From contig CM040744.1 in the NCBI GenBank assembly GCA_022829145.1, positions 12,613,218 through 12,677,217 on the forward strand: DNA of 64,000 nt. Direction: 5' to 3'. The translations under genes were made by a program, and so were the position numbers. The notes beneath the pieces are model-generated. The model did no database searches. It worked only from the letters and a program-made list of their open reading frames with translations, and was not told the DNA's origin. Numbering within the stretch: position 1 is the first letter of the stretch; each line of letters starts with the position of its first letter. Of the stretch, positions 49,431 through 64,000 are shown in pieces. Source of the DNA: Albula goreensis. Its lineage: Eukaryota; Chordata; Actinopteri; Albuliformes; Albulidae.

Positions 49431-51430
49431 TGTGTTATGGAGTGGATAAATGCTCACATTTTGAGCGAATGTAGCATACTCTATTGAATATTGAAGAGCT
49501 TTAAATTAATTTTTTGTTGTAAATTGAAGCTTAGTCAGTACGACCAAGTGTATCGTGTTAAGTGCATGATTTATTTGGCAGGAAACTAACATTCACCATT
49601 TTAATTAGCTTGGTTTTGCCTTACCTTGGATCCAAAGATATGACAAGACACTAAAGTAAAGTAAATGCACTCCATTTAAACAGCGTCTATAGTGTTTTCT
49701 TGCTTTCTCTGAACTGATTCTCCAATTTTAATGTGTTAAGCTCAAAATGTAGGAAAGTATTTGAACATCAACATTCGTGAAGACATATCACTGCCATCTT
49801 GAAATGTATTACTGAACATTGCAGGCCTGAAATGTAGTACTCTCTGGATTTACCAATTATAGAAAAGTCAAACAAAGACACAATGTTAACATGACCTCCC
49901 ATTTTCTATTATTTTTTTCCTGTTGGGAGAGGTGGCTTCCAGGATGGAGCATGTGCAGCCGTTTAGAGGTTTAATGAGCACGAAAACATGATTATTTTTA
50001 TACCATAGCCTATAAGATCTGAATTCAATTGAGCAGTTAAGAGAGTCAGCTTGTTTTGTGAAATAATGTTGCCACATCCCTCTTGCAACTCCCTTTTAAA
50101 GATATGGATAAATTGTGTGCCACATCACATATAAATTGTCATGGTGGCAAATGATCTCATGTTGGTTGTCCACATTTTTGCCACTACCTCTGTGTGTGTG
50201 TCTGTGTTCGTGTTTTGTTGTAACATTTTTGTATGTCAGTTGCTCAAGTAAAATGAGAATTATAACAGATTTGAAAGAATTAAGTCACAGAAATCGCAAT
50301 ACTTTAATCTGTCAAAGGCAACAGTATCAAAAATCAAGTCATATATCAAAGTCACAAGTCAAAGCTTACCAACAGAGATGGACACTAAACAGATTTTAAT
50401 GGCCTCAAAACTTACCAGAACGATAGATTTATGGTAGGGCTGTCATGCAGAAACCACTTGAAACCCAGACAAATTCACAACAAAGCAGAAGAAGAAAGAG
50501 AAATGGTCTGAGGAATTGTACTTTACTCTTTTTCTAACATCTGGATGAGTCCAAAAGATGTATGTGCTGTCATAAGGAAGACAAAGCAGTATTGGAGGTG
50601 TTTACAAGTAACTGTAAAGTGTTTCCAGTGTGATTTAAGATGAGTTTAATAAATGAATTTATTTTTGAATTAACAACATAGATGAAGCTACAGAGCCATC
50701 CAACAGTCTATTTTTATGTTTGCACAGTTTGTATAGGCTTTGTAAAAATGTGGTTCATAATTGTGGTTTCTCCAAATTGAGGGCTATGCATTATTTTTCA
50801 CAAATAATACATTTAACTTGGGCAAACACTGAACAAGCATGTACAAACAAAGTGAACATGATTGATCCTTTCAAGAAGGGGATGACCCAATAAAAATAAT
50901 TTAACCTCCTCATTACAATGTCATTACTAAGTCTAAACTTGTAACATCAAAGCAGGTACTCAAGTTGTTAAGATACAAAGAGTATTGGCAGCACCAGGTT
51001 AACCTGACCAACATTTGTTGTGAAAAATTGGAGAAAACATCGTTCACAGTATATCTATCCATATATTGCACACCAGTCATGTTTCCAAGGATGCTCTCTG
51101 GATTTGATAAAAGATGTTCCATTGATGGAACACAGAAACAAATATAAATGGGAATTTCTAATTCAGGGAAAAAATAGTAATATATGAGGAAAATGTATTT
51201 GCAGAATGAAGGCAGTGCTTATACCATTAACCAATGACATAAAGCTTTTCGTTAGTATGATACCACAAAACCAAAAAATATACAATTATGTTTAATGATT
51301 TTTTTATTTAGAACTTACAAATATCTAACTTGAATTGAAAATCAATTCTTTGAACTGAAATCCAAAGAAGGATAAACACAATATCCCTTCGACCTTGAGA
51401 AAAAAGGTATCGTTTTTTTGTCTGTTGAAA
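49431..51430. other. SUB1-ZFR divergent intergenic interval
   Basis: About 2 kb of AT-rich DNA between the two head-to-head promoters. The open frames here are short and on either strand and match nothing I know. No repeat family was recognised. It may contain shared regulatory DNA, but I cannot point to a site. Confidence 0.6.
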
Positions 51431-51550
51431 ACTACATTTCCCAATAAATTAAACACGAACGCGCATGTGCACCATTAGCCATTTCCTGGTATGACCTTCT
51501 GATATATATTGGAAGGGTGAAGAGTCAGAGTTCGTCAGAGAATAGGAACC
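51431..51550 (+). promoter_or_regulatory. ZFR: ZFR promoter with ZNF143-like and NRF1-like motifs
   Basis: ACTACATTTCCCA at 51431-51443 matches the core of the ZNF143/STAF element. CGCGCATGTGCA at 51460-51471 differs by one base from the palindromic NRF1 consensus. Both are typical of TATA-less housekeeping promoters. The transcription start is probably near 51,500-51,530, giving a very short 5' UTR before the ATG at 51553. The start position is inferred. Confidence 0.55.
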
Positions 51551-51552
51551 CA

Positions 51553-64000
<12,448 letters not shown>

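Overview
This is a vertebrate nuclear genome window. The spliced genes, the repeat families and the divergence of the proteins from their human counterparts point to a ray-finned fish. No bacterial, organellar or viral gene organisation is present. Two genes can be named with high confidence. SUB1 (transcriptional coactivator PC4) lies on the minus strand at about 46.35-49.3 kb and is complete, with a 124-residue coding sequence in four coding exons plus a non-coding first exon. ZFR (zinc finger RNA-binding protein) lies on the plus strand from about 51.5 kb and runs off the right edge. Its first seven coding exons, 406 residues through the second zinc finger, are here. The two genes are head to head about 2.2 kb apart, as their orthologues are in human 5p13.3.

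Layout. Bases 1-46,345 are AT-rich, repeat-bearing and without a recognisable gene. They do contain a series of minus-strand intervals that look like small coding exons: 1-120, 5.6, 6.3, 6.7, 7.9, 10.2 and 12.4 kb, and less surely 25.7, 33.4 and 35.5 kb. Nearly all their reading phases chain together, with one known gap. I propose an unidentified multi-exon gene running off the left edge, at modest confidence, and cannot assign it to a family. NPR3, the human neighbour of SUB1 on this side, was looked for and not recognised. The same region carries five copies of one tRNA-derived SINE family, three fragments of widespread fish SINE/LINE-tail repeats, a LINE reverse-transcriptase C-terminal remnant, several simple repeats, a near-perfect 28-bp inverted repeat carrying antioxidant-response-type cores, a small CpG cluster near 16 kb, a G-rich island near 41.8 kb, and several stretches that read like conserved non-coding DNA.

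Bases 46,345-49,430 hold SUB1 and its promoter, 49,430-51,550 the shared upstream interval, and 51,553-64,000 ZFR with a 7.3-kb second intron. SUB1 and ZFR both encode nucleic-acid-binding proteins of the nucleus. Their facing promoters both carry ZNF143-like motifs, and the ZFR side also has an NRF1-like site, as expected of housekeeping genes. I found no CRISPR array, operon, toxin system or other prokaryote-type system. The main open question is the candidate left-hand gene.
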